Below are positions 1 to 5,094 of a DNA stretch of 5,094 nucleotides, piece by piece (position 1 is the stretch's first letter; each line of letters opens with the position of its first letter). The notes beneath the pieces are model-generated. The model had not been told where the DNA came from. It did not search any database and was given only the letters and a program-made list of their open reading frames with translations. The stretch is from NCBI GenBank assembly GCA_945882475.1, contig CAMCWJ010000222.1, positions 1 through 5,094 of the forward strand, given 5' to 3'. A program made the translations under genes and the position numbers. The stretch is from Bifidobacterium breve (GTDB taxonomy: Bacteria > Actinomycetota > Actinomycetes > Mycobacteriales > Mycobacteriaceae).

Positions 1-1602
1 AAGATCCTGGCCCACGAGGACGACACGGTCGCCGTCGGCGGCGAGTTGGCCATCATCGGCGATGCCGGTGAGGCCCCCGCCCCGGCCGCCACGCCCGCTC
101 CTGCTGCCCCACCCGCTCCTGCTGCCCCGCCCGCAGTGGCCACGCCGCCCGCCCCGGCCCCGCCGCCACCGCCCGCTCCGGCCCCGGTTGCCGCGGCCAC
201 GCCCGCCCCCATCCCAGCCCCGGCCGCCGGGTCCGGCACGGCGACCTCCGTGCTGATGCCGACCCTCGGTGAATCGGTCACAGAGGGCACCGTGACCCGA
301 TGGCTGAAGAAGGTGGGCGACGCCGTCGCGGCGGACGAACCGCTCGTCGAGGTGTCCACCGACAAGGTCGACACCGAAATCCCATCGCCGGTGGCCGGCA
401 CGCTGCTGAGCATCACCGCCGAGGAGGACGCCACGGTGGCCGTCGGTGGTGAGTTGGCCAAGATCGGGGCGGCCGGCGCGGCAGCGCCCGCGGCTCCCGC
501 ACCCGCTCCAGCACCCCCGGCCCCGGCGCCGGTGGCCGCACCCGCGCCGGCCCCGGTCAGCGCCCCGACCCCGCCCCCGGCACCCGCCCCGGCACCCGCC
601 CCGGCACCCCCGGCACCCGCCCCGGTACCCGTGGCCCCGGCCGCATCGGCGCCCTCCGGCGATGGTGCCCCCTATGTCACCCCGCTGGTGCGAAAGTTGG
701 CCTCCGACAACGGAATCGACCTCGCCACCGTCAAGGGCACCGGGGTCGGCGGACGCATCCGCAAGCAGGATGTACTGGCCGCCGCCCAGCCGAAAGCGGC
801 CGCCCCGGCGGCCCCAGCGGCCCCGGCGGCCCCGGCCGCAGCCAAGCCGGCAGCGGCTGCGGCGGCGCCTCTGGCGCATCTGCGCGGCACCACTCAGAAG
901 GCCAGCCGGATCCGTCAGATCACCGCGAAGAAGACTCGCGAGTCGCTGCAGGCCAGCGCCCAACTCACCCAGACCCACGAGGTCGACATGACCAAGATCG
1001 TGTCGCTGCGGGCACGGGCCAAGAAGGAGTTCGCCGAGCGCGAAGGCGTCAACCTGACCTACCTGCCGTTCATCGCCCGAGCAGTGATCGACGCACTCAA
1101 GGCGCACCCCAACATCAACGCCAGCTACAACGAGGACACGAACGAGATCACCTACTACGACGCCGAGCACCTCGGTTTCGCCGTCGACACCGAGCAAGGC
1201 CTGCTCTCGCCGGTGGTCCACAACGCTGGCGACCTGTCGCTGGCGGGCTTGGCGCGGGCTGTCAACGACATCGCCGCGCGGGCCCGGGCGGGCAACCTCA
1301 AGCCTGACGAACTCTCCGGGGGCACCTTCACCATCACCAATATCGGAAGTCAGGGCGCCCTGTTCGACACCCCGATCCTGGTGCCGCCGCAGGCAGCCAT
1401 GCTGGGCACCGGCGCGATCGTCAAGCGCCCGCGGGTAGTGCTCGACGACACCGGCGCGGAGTCGATCGGCGTGCGTTCGGTGTGCTATCTGCCGCTGACC
1501 TACGACCATCGCCTCATCGACGGCGCCGACGCCGGACGATTCCTGACCACTGTGAGACGCCGACTGGAAGAGGGAGAGTTCGAGGCCGAACTGGGTCTCT
1601 GA
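1..1602 (+). CDS. dlaT (sucB): Dihydrolipoamide acyltransferase (E2), 5' partial
   Basis: This is the E2 core of 2-oxoacid dehydrogenase complexes, which passes acyl groups from E1 to CoA through lipoyl arms. In mycobacteria DlaT serves pyruvate dehydrogenase and also a peroxynitrite reductase with Lpd, AhpD and AhpC. The reading frame is open from base 1, so the start lies upstream. The TTG at 46 falls inside a lipoyl domain and is not a start. Visible domains are: the tail of lipoyl domain 1 (1-60); a complete lipoyl domain 2 (247-468) with DKVD and its lipoyl lysine at 364-366; a peripheral subunit-binding domain (about 670-783); and the catalytic domain (about 877-1602). The catalytic domain ends in YDHRLIDG, with the acyltransferase His at 1507-1509 and Asp at 1519-1521. 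Ala-Pro linkers separate the domains. The fragment has 533 codons, and about 55 residues are missing by comparison with lipoyl domain 2. Older annotation calls this gene sucB. Substrate choice (pyruvate or 2-oxoglutarate) cannot be read from the sequence, and dlaT is preferred by mycobacterial precedent. Confidence 0.96.
   Translation, partial: KILAHEDDTVAVGGELAIIGDAGEAPAPAATPAPAAPPAPAAPPAVATPPAPAPPPPPAPAPVAAATPAPIPAPAAGSGTATSVLMPTLGESVTEGTVTRWLKKVGDAVAADEPLVEVSTDKVDTEIPSPVAGTLLSITAEEDATVAVGGELAKIGAAGAAAPAAPAPAPAPPAPAPVAAPAPAPVSAPTPPPAPAPAPAPAPPAPAPVPVAPAASAPSGDGAPYVTPLVRKLASDNGIDLATVKGTGVGGRIRKQDVLAAAQPKAAAPAAPAAPAAPAAAKPAAAAAAPLAHLRGTTQKASRIRQITAKKTRESLQASAQLTQTHEVDMTKIVSLRARAKKEFAEREGVNLTYLPFIARAVIDALKAHPNINASYNEDTNEITYYDAEHLGFAVDTEQGLLSPVVHNAGDLSLAGLARAVNDIAARARAGNLKPDELSGGTFTITNIGSQGALFDTPILVPPQAAMLGTGAIVKRPRVVLDDTGAESIGVRSVCYLPLTYDHRLIDGADAGRFLTTVRRRLEEGEFEAELGL
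94..128 (+). repeat. 18-bp-period direct repeat in E2 linker 1
   Basis: A 17-base word beginning cccgctcctg occurs at 94-110 and again at 112-128, an 18-base period that preserves the reading frame. Each copy encodes the same Pro-Ala-Pro-Ala-Ala-Pro unit. It lies in the flexible linker between lipoyl domains 1 and 2 (about 70-246). The likely origin is replication slippage. Confidence 0.8.
577..630 (+). repeat. 12-bp tandem repeat in E2 linker 2
   Basis: The unit ccggcacccgcc (Pro-Ala-Pro-Ala) occurs at 577-588, 589-600 and 610-621. Shortened 9-base copies lie at 601-609 and 622-630, the last with one substitution. All unit lengths are multiples of three, so the frame is kept. The array sits in the 67-codon Ala-Pro linker (469-669) between lipoyl domain 2 and the subunit-binding domain. 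It looks like a slippage-prone coding microsatellite. Confidence 0.85.
802..837 (+). repeat. 9-bp tandem repeat in E2 linker 3
   Basis: Four near-identical 9-base units based on gccccggcg encode Ala-Pro-Ala. The second unit carries a synonymous cca for ccg, and the fourth ends in gcc in place of gcg. The array lies in the short linker (784-876) between the subunit-binding and catalytic domains of the E2 protein. Confidence 0.75.
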
Positions 1603-1603
1603 G

Positions 1604-2533
1604 GTGGGCTCGAACTCTGCAGCAGGTGCTCCGCAGGTCATCGCGATCGCCGGATCCTCCGGTGTGATCGGCTCGGCGCTGATCGCCGCGTTGCGCGCAG
1701 CCGACCGCCGGGTGCTGCGGTTGGTGCGCCGGGCGGCGCGCAACCCCGACGAAGTGCGCTGGAATCCAGCCGACGGCGATATCGATCCGGCGGCACTGGC
1801 CGGAGTCGACGCGGTGGTCAACATGTGCGGTGTGGGCGTCGGCGACAAACGCTGGTCCGGCGCCTTCAAGCAGATCCTGCGGGACAGTCGCATCGAACCC
1901 ACCGAAGTCCTCTCCGAGGCGGTGCGACAGGCCGGCATCCCGGTGTTGGTCAACGCCAGTGCGGTGGGCTACTACGGCGACACGGGCAGCCGCGTCGTCG
2001 ACGAATCCGCCTCGCCCGGAACGGGTTTCCTGGCGAGGCTGTGCGTCGACTGGGAGGCCGCCACCGCACCCGCCAGCGCCGCCGGGGTGCGGGTGGTGCT
2101 GGCCCGCACCGGGTTGGTGCTCTCCCCCGGCGGCGGTGTGCTGAGCCGCCTGCGGCCGCTGTTCGCCCTGGGCCTGGGCGGCCGACTGGGCGGCGGCCGC
2201 CAGTACATGCCCTGGATCAGCCTGGAGGACGAGGTTCGCGCGCTGATCTTCGCGATCGACCACGCCGCGGTGTCCGGGCCGGTGAACTTCACCGGGCCCG
2301 CACCGGTGACGAACGCCGAGTTCACCGCCGCCCTGGGCCGGCTCCTGCACCGGCCCACGCCCTGGCTGGTTCCCGGGTTCGCCTTGAACACCCTGCTCGG
2401 CGAGTTCGCCCAGGAGGGCCTGCTCGGCGGCCAGCGGGCCATCCCGGCCGCTCTGGAACAGGCCGGCTTCGCGTTCCACCACAAGACCGTCGCCGAGGCA
2501 CTCGCCTACGCAACGGCCCCGCCGCGGCGGTAG
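1604..2533 (+). CDS. TIGR01777-type atypical SDR / NAD-dependent epimerase-like protein (Rv2216-like)
   Basis: This is a 309-residue protein of the TIGR01777/YfcH family, about the usual length of 300. It has an N-terminal Rossmann fold with the dinucleotide-binding motif GSSGVIG (residues 17-23), the family motif NASAVGYYG (117-125), and a C-terminal DUF1731-type segment from about residue 255 (GEFAQEGLLGGQRAIP at 266-281). No YxxxK catalytic pair is present anywhere, so it is an atypical SDR. Cofactor binding is likely, but substrate and reaction are unknown. The GTG start follows the E2 stop after one base (TGAGGTG) and is the only start codon between that stop and the Rossmann motif. There is no clear Shine-Dalgarno sequence near it, so translation probably depends on termination-reinitiation from the E2 gene. 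Placement between E2 and lipB matches M. tuberculosis Rv2216. A link to lipoate metabolism is only positional. Confidence 0.93.
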   Translation: MGSNSAAGAPQVIAIAGSSGVIGSALIAALRAADRRVLRLVRRAARNPDEVRWNPADGDIDPAALAGVDAVVNMCGVGVGDKRWSGAFKQILRDSRIEPTEVLSEAVRQAGIPVLVNASAVGYYGDTGSRVVDESASPGTGFLARLCVDWEAATAPASAAGVRVVLARTGLVLSPGGGVLSRLRPLFALGLGGRLGGGRQYMPWISLEDEVRALIFAIDHAAVSGPVNFTGPAPVTNAEFTAALGRLLHRPTPWLVPGFALNTLLGEFAQEGLLGGQRAIPAALEQAGFAFHHKTVAEALAYATAPPRR

Positions 2534-2539
2534 TACCGT
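2534..2539 (+). promoter_or_regulatory. Putative -10 element for leaderless lipB transcript
   Basis: The hexamer TACCGT fits the mycobacterial -10 pattern TANNNT. Seven bases (2540-2546) separate it from the lipB GTG, which places the expected transcription start on the first base of the start codon. No Shine-Dalgarno sequence is present in the 13-base gap. No good -35 hexamer is visible, which is common for mycobacterial SigA promoters. The overlapping TAGTAC at 2531-2536 is a poorer fit because it lacks the final T. Confidence 0.5.
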
Positions 2540-2546
2540 CGGCAGC

Positions 2547-3233
2547 GTGCGGCATTCCATCCGATCCGCCACCGGCCCGATCGAGGTTCGGCAGCTGGGC
2601 ACCCTCGACTACGGCCGCGCCGCGACGCTGCAGCGCGAGATCGCCGATGCCCGGGTGGCCGGTGGCCCGGACACTTTGCTGCTGCTCGAACATCCGGCGG
2701 TCTACACCGCGGGCAAGCGGACCGAGGCCCACGAGCGCCCGGCGGACGGCACCCCCGTCGTCGACACCGACCGGGGCGGCAAGATCACCTGGCACGGCCC
2801 GGGTCAGCTGGTGGGCTACCCGGTCATCGGGCTGGCCGAACCGCTGGATGTGGTCAATTACGTTCGGCGCCTTGAGGAGTCGATGATCAGCGTGTGCTCC
2901 GGGCTCGGACTCGACGCCGGGCGGGTGGACGGCCGATCCGGAGTGTGGGTCGGCGCCGAGGGGCCGGGTCCGGCCCGGAAGGTCGGTGCCATCGGCATCC
3001 GGGTGGCCCGCGGCACCACCCTGCACGGATTCGCCCTGAACTGCGACTGCGACCTGGGTGCCTTCGCCGCGATCGTGCCGTGCGGCATCGCCGACGCCGG
3101 GGTGACGTCGCTGACCGCCGAACTGGGTCGCCGGGTCAGTCCCGCCGACGTCGTCGACGCGGTCGCGGCCGCGGTGTGTGACGCACTCGACGGCCGGCTG
3201 CCGGTCTCTACTCCCGTAGCATCACAGCCGTGA
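2547..3233 (+). CDS. lipB: Lipoyl(octanoyl) transferase LipB
   Basis: LipB (EC 2.3.1.181) transfers octanoate from octanoyl-ACP to the lipoyl-domain lysine of E2 and GcvH proteins in the cytoplasm, the first step of endogenous lipoate assembly. The protein has 228 residues, close to the roughly 230 of the M. tuberculosis enzyme. It shows the family block RGGKITWHGPGQLVGYP (76-92), the catalytic Lys145 in ARKVGAIG and the acyl-thioester Cys179 in VPCGI. The Lys-Cys spacing of 34 equals that of the structurally known M. tuberculosis dyad (Lys142/Cys176). The segment GAEGPGPA before Lys145 is a few residues longer than in that enzyme. The GTG start gives an N-terminus (SIRS, then EVRQLGTLDY) that aligns with M. 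tuberculosis LipB. No Shine-Dalgarno sequence is present, and a TANNNT hexamer lies just upstream. The 3' end overlaps lipA by four bases (GTGA). Confidence 0.97.
   Translation: MRHSIRSATGPIEVRQLGTLDYGRAATLQREIADARVAGGPDTLLLLEHPAVYTAGKRTEAHERPADGTPVVDTDRGGKITWHGPGQLVGYPVIGLAEPLDVVNYVRRLEESMISVCSGLGLDAGRVDGRSGVWVGAEGPGPARKVGAIGIRVARGTTLHGFALNCDCDLGAFAAIVPCGIADAGVTSLTAELGRRVSPADVVDAVAAAVCDALDGRLPVSTPVASQP
3217..3222 (+). promoter_or_regulatory. Putative -10 element for leaderless lipA transcript
   Basis: TAGCAT fits TANNNT and differs from TATAAT at two positions. Seven bases (3223-3229) separate it from the lipA GTG, so the predicted transcription start is the G of the start codon. The element lies inside the last codons of lipB, so this DNA would be both coding sequence and promoter. 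No Shine-Dalgarno sequence precedes lipA. No -35 match is evident. Confidence 0.55.
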
Positions 3234-4240
3234 GCGTCGAGCCGGGGTCTGATGTCGCCGACCCTGTGCCCGATGTCGCCGACCGGGCGGCTCCGGCGGC
3301 TCCGGGTGACCGCAAGCTGCTGCGCCTGGAAGTGCGCAACGCGCAGACCCCGATCGAACGCAAACCACCGTGGATCAAGACCACGGCGCGGATGGGCCCG
3401 GAGTACACCGCGCTCAAGGGCCTGGTCCGCCGCGAGGGCCTGCACACGGTCTGCGAGGAGGCCGGCTGCCCCAACATCTTCGAGTGCTGGGAGGACCGCG
3501 AGGCCACCTTCCTGATCGGCGGCGAGCAGTGCACGCGGCGCTGTGACTTCTGCCAGATCGACACCGGCAAGCCGGCCGAACTCGACCGCGACGAGCCCCG
3601 CCGGGTCGCCGAGAGCGTGGCCGCGATGGGGCTGCGCTACTCGACGATCACCGGAGTCGCCCGTGACGACCTGCCCGACGGCGGCGCCTGGCTGTACGCC
3701 GAGACGGTGCGTGCCATCAAGGAACTCAACCCGACCACCGGCGTCGAACTGCTCATCCCGGACTTCAACGGCCAACCCGAACTGCTGCGCGAGGTCTTCG
3801 AATCGCGGCCAGAAGTGTTGGCGCACAACCTCGAAACGGTTCCACGGATCTTCAAACGGATCCGTCCGGCATTCCGCTACCAGCGCAGCCTTGACGTCCT
3901 CACCGCCGCCCGCGAGTTCGGTTTGGTCACCAAAAGCAACCTGATCCTCGGCATGGGCGAGACCATCGAGGAGGTTCGGACCGCACTGGTCGACCTGCAC
4001 GACGCCGGCTGCGACATCATCACCATCACGCAGTACCTGCGACCGTCACCGCGTCACCATCCGGTGCAGCGTTGGGTCCACCCGGATGAGTTCGTCGATC
4101 TGGCGGCCTACGCCGAGGGACTCGGGTTCGCCGGGGTGTTGGCCGGGCCGCTGGTTCGCTCGTCCTACCGGGCGGGCCGTCTCTACGAGCAGGCGGCCCA
4201 AGCCCGCAGAACCGGTCCCGGCACCGGCTACCTCGGCTGA
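3230..4240 (+). CDS. lipA: Lipoyl synthase LipA (radical SAM)
   Basis: LipA (EC 2.8.1.8) inserts sulfur at C6 and C8 of octanoyl chains bound to E2 or GcvH lysines, making lipoyl groups by radical SAM chemistry. The 336-residue protein carries both [4Fe-4S] sites. The auxiliary cluster is held by Cys75, Cys80 and Cys86 (CEEAGCPNIFEC) and a serine of the C-terminal RSSY motif (310-313). The radical SAM cluster is held by Cys101, Cys105 and Cys108 (CTRRCDFC). The core is very close to M. tuberculosis LipA, but the protein is about 25 residues longer, with extra sequence at both ends. The N-terminal extension (about residues 4-26) is acidic and Ala-Pro-rich and contains an internal repeat. The GTG start overlaps the lipB stop in GTGA. 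It is supported by the overlap and the upstream -10-like hexamer, though a later start would still leave the conserved core from LLRLEVRNAQ intact. Coupled expression with lipB is likely. Confidence 0.97.
   Translation: MSVEPGSDVADPVPDVADRAAPAAPGDRKLLRLEVRNAQTPIERKPPWIKTTARMGPEYTALKGLVRREGLHTVCEEAGCPNIFECWEDREATFLIGGEQCTRRCDFCQIDTGKPAELDRDEPRRVAESVAAMGLRYSTITGVARDDLPDGGAWLYAETVRAIKELNPTTGVELLIPDFNGQPELLREVFESRPEVLAHNLETVPRIFKRIRPAFRYQRSLDVLTAAREFGLVTKSNLILGMGETIEEVRTALVDLHDAGCDIITITQYLRPSPRHHPVQRWVHPDEFVDLAAYAEGLGFAGVLAGPLVRSSYRAGRLYEQAAQARRTGPGTGYLG
3251..3284 (+). repeat. 13-bp direct repeat in the lipA N-terminal extension
   Basis: gatgtcgccgacc occurs exactly at 3251-3263 and 3272-3284, a 21-base period equal to seven codons. 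The encoded units are DVAD followed by PVP and DVAD followed by RAA. This suggests that part of the extra N-terminal length of this LipA arose by tandem duplication. Confidence 0.75.
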
Positions 4241-4252
4241 CGCTTTCTTTCG

Positions 4253-4258
4253 TATCCT
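4253..4258 (+). promoter_or_regulatory. Putative -10 element for leaderless DUF4191 transcript
   Basis: TATCCT fits TANNNT. It ends eight bases before the ATG at 4267, so a start site at 4266-4267 would give a leaderless or nearly leaderless mRNA. The 26-base gap between lipA and this gene is locally T-rich (gctttctttcgtatcct) against a GC-rich background. The only purine stretch, acagg, abuts the start codon too closely to act as a normal Shine-Dalgarno sequence. The TGAC-containing ctgacg at 4237 lies only 10 bases upstream of the hexamer, too close for a -35. Confidence 0.6.
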
Positions 4259-4266
4259 CTACAGGT

Positions 4267-5019
4267 ATGGCGAAATCCCGCACCCCCGCCCAGACCAAAG
4301 AAGCCAAGGCCGAGGCGAAGGCCCGGGCGAAGGCCGCCTCGAAACAGCGCCGCACCCAGATCTGGCAGGCGTTTCAGATCCAACGCAAAGAGGACAAGCG
4401 GCTACTGCCGTACATGATCGGGGCATTCGCCCTCATCGTGGCTGCTTCAGTGGCCCTCGGCTTGTTCATCGGCGGCTTCACCCAGTACATGATGATCGTG
4501 CTCGGCGTGGTGCTCGGCGTGCTGGTGGCGTTCATCATCTTCGGCCGCCGCGCGCAGAAGTCGGTCTACCGCAAGGCCGAGGGCCAGACCGGCGCGGCGG
4601 CGTGGGCACTGGACAACATGCGCGGCAAGTGGCGGGTGAAGGTGGGAGTGGCCGCCACCGGCCACCTCGACGCGGTGCACCGGGTGATCGGCCGGCCCGG
4701 CGTCATCTTCGTCGCCGAGGGATCACCCGCGCGGGTCAAGCCGCTGCTGGCCCAGGAGAAGAAACGAACCGCGCGGCTGATCGGCGACGTGCCCATCTAC
4801 GACGTCATCATCGGCAACGAGGAGGGTGAGATTCCCCTGGCCAAGCTCGAACGCCACCTCACCCGACTGCCCGCCAACATCTCGGCCAAGCAGATGGAGG
4901 CACTCGAGTCCAAGCTCTCCGCTCTCGGCACCCGCACCGGTCCCGCCGCCATGCCGAAGGGCCCGCTGCCGCCCCAGGCAAAGATGCGCGGCGTGCAACG
5001 CTCCGTCCGCCGCCGCTGA
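4267..5019 (+). CDS. DUF4191 family two-helix membrane protein (Rv2219-like)
   Basis: This 250-residue protein matches the actinobacterial DUF4191 family and the M. tuberculosis Rv2219 position and length. Its function is not established. Residues 1-46 are strongly basic and rich in Lys and Ala (KEAKAEAKARAKAASKQRR), probably helical. Two hydrophobic segments follow at about 48-71 and 73-93, joined by a very short turn, so a membrane hairpin with both ends in the cytoplasm fits the positive charges on each side (KEDKR before, GRRAQKSVYRK after). The remaining residues (about 94-250) form a soluble domain with alternating strand-like stretches (GVIFVAEG, VPIYDVIIGNEEGEIPL), a helical segment around 203-221, and a basic Pro-rich tail ending RSVRRR. 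The ATG start is the first in frame after lipA and has a TATCCT hexamer just upstream. Co-location with the lipoylation genes is conserved in mycobacteria, but no catalytic motif links it to that pathway. Confidence 0.9.
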   Translation: MAKSRTPAQTKEAKAEAKARAKAASKQRRTQIWQAFQIQRKEDKRLLPYMIGAFALIVAASVALGLFIGGFTQYMMIVLGVVLGVLVAFIIFGRRAQKSVYRKAEGQTGAAAWALDNMRGKWRVKVGVAATGHLDAVHRVIGRPGVIFVAEGSPARVKPLLAQEKKRTARLIGDVPIYDVIIGNEEGEIPLAKLERHLTRLPANISAKQMEALESKLSALGTRTGPAAMPKGPLPPQAKMRGVQRSVRRR

Positions 5020-5094
5020 CCCCCACGTCGCCCACGCAACTTCCCCCCACGCAACTCCCCCGCGCGTTGAGTGAGGAAATACGCAGACGAATCA
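5020..5094. other. Non-coding tail with C-rich 15-bp tandem repeat, cut by window edge
   Basis: No convincing gene is visible in these 75 bases. After the DUF4191 stop the + strand is C-rich and holds two 15-base units, cccacgcaacttccc (5031-5045) and cccacgcaactcccc (5046-5060), which match at 14 of 15 positions. A partial copy (ccccacg) lies at 5021-5027. From 5066 the composition becomes AT-richer (ttgagtgaggaaatacgcag). No strong hairpin followed by a T-run is present, so a factor-independent terminator is not supported. In M. tuberculosis an RDD-family membrane gene and glnA1 follow, so the AT-rich end may be the start of their upstream region. That is inference from synteny. Confidence 0.6.

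Noticed and set aside
46..48. TTG as the start of the E2 gene
   Set aside because: It encodes the Leu of GGELA inside lipoyl domain 1, and the frame stays open to base 1. The matching TTG in lipoyl domain 2 (454-456) is plainly internal.
1514..2602. Long open frame on the minus strand (about 362 codons) opposite the SDR-like gene
   Set aside because: It runs antisense to a gene with clear family motifs, shows no recognizable domain, and is rich in Gly, Arg, Gln and His, as expected from reading a GC-biased gene in reverse. It would also overlap the ends of both neighbouring genes.
1825..2886. Long alternate + frame spanning the SDR-like gene and lipB
   Set aside because: The translation is Arg/Pro/Ala-rich, typical of a shifted frame, and it crosses the boundary between two well-supported genes.
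2858..4000. Long minus-strand open frame (about 380 codons) opposite lipB and lipA
   Set aside because: It is antisense to two strongly identified enzymes and has no motif of its own. Stop codons are rare in off-frames at this GC content.
5051..5070. Possible terminator hairpin (gcaac paired with gttg) after the DUF4191 gene
   Set aside because: The stem is only about four base pairs around a ten-base loop, with no T-run after it, so it is not a credible intrinsic terminator.
5067..5094. TTGAGT as a -35 box of a promoter for the next gene
   Set aside because: The matching -10 position would fall at or past the window end (from about 5090), so it cannot be judged from this sequence.
5020..5094. 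Minus-strand coding end entering from the right edge
   Set aside because: Frames here give only short Gly/Arg-rich translations with no recognizable family, and the C-rich tandem repeat explains their composition.

Overview
The window is a high-GC stretch with a strong C/G preference at third codon positions, three GTG starts out of four visible starts, and gene order and protein sequences that match the mycobacterial lipoylation locus (M. tuberculosis Rv2215 to Rv2219: dlaT/sucB, SDR-like protein, lipB, lipA, DUF4191 membrane protein). The source is most likely a Mycobacteriaceae chromosome. I infer this from remembered family sequences and synteny, not from a database search. Protein differences (long Ala-Pro linkers in the E2, an N-terminal extension on LipA, extra residues in LipB) suggest a species other than M. 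tuberculosis itself.

Layout, all on the + strand: bases 1-1602 hold the E2 acyltransferase of 2-oxoacid dehydrogenase complexes, cut at its 5' end inside the first lipoyl domain. One base after its stop comes an atypical short-chain dehydrogenase/epimerase-like gene (1604-2533). Thirteen bases later lies lipB (2547-3233), which overlaps lipA (3230-4240) by four bases in a GTGA junction. After 26 bases comes a two-helix DUF4191 membrane protein (4267-5019). The last 75 bases (5020-5094) are non-coding as far as I can see. They start with a C-rich tandem repeat and become AT-richer at the window edge. There is no gene-free stretch longer than 75 bases, and I see no RNA gene, mobile element or CRISPR array.

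How it works together: LipB moves octanoate from acyl carrier protein to the lipoyl-domain lysine of E2 proteins. LipA then inserts two sulfurs to make lipoate in place. The E2 at the left end, with at least two lipoyl domains, is the likely substrate of both enzymes. The SDR-like and DUF4191 genes have no established role in this pathway and are linked to it only by position.

The most interesting signal is regulatory. lipB, lipA and the DUF4191 gene each lack a Shine-Dalgarno sequence, and each has a TANNNT -10 hexamer ending 7 or 8 bases before the start codon, the arrangement of leaderless mycobacterial transcripts. Otherwise the window is a conserved housekeeping region. I found no convincing sign of a new biological system.
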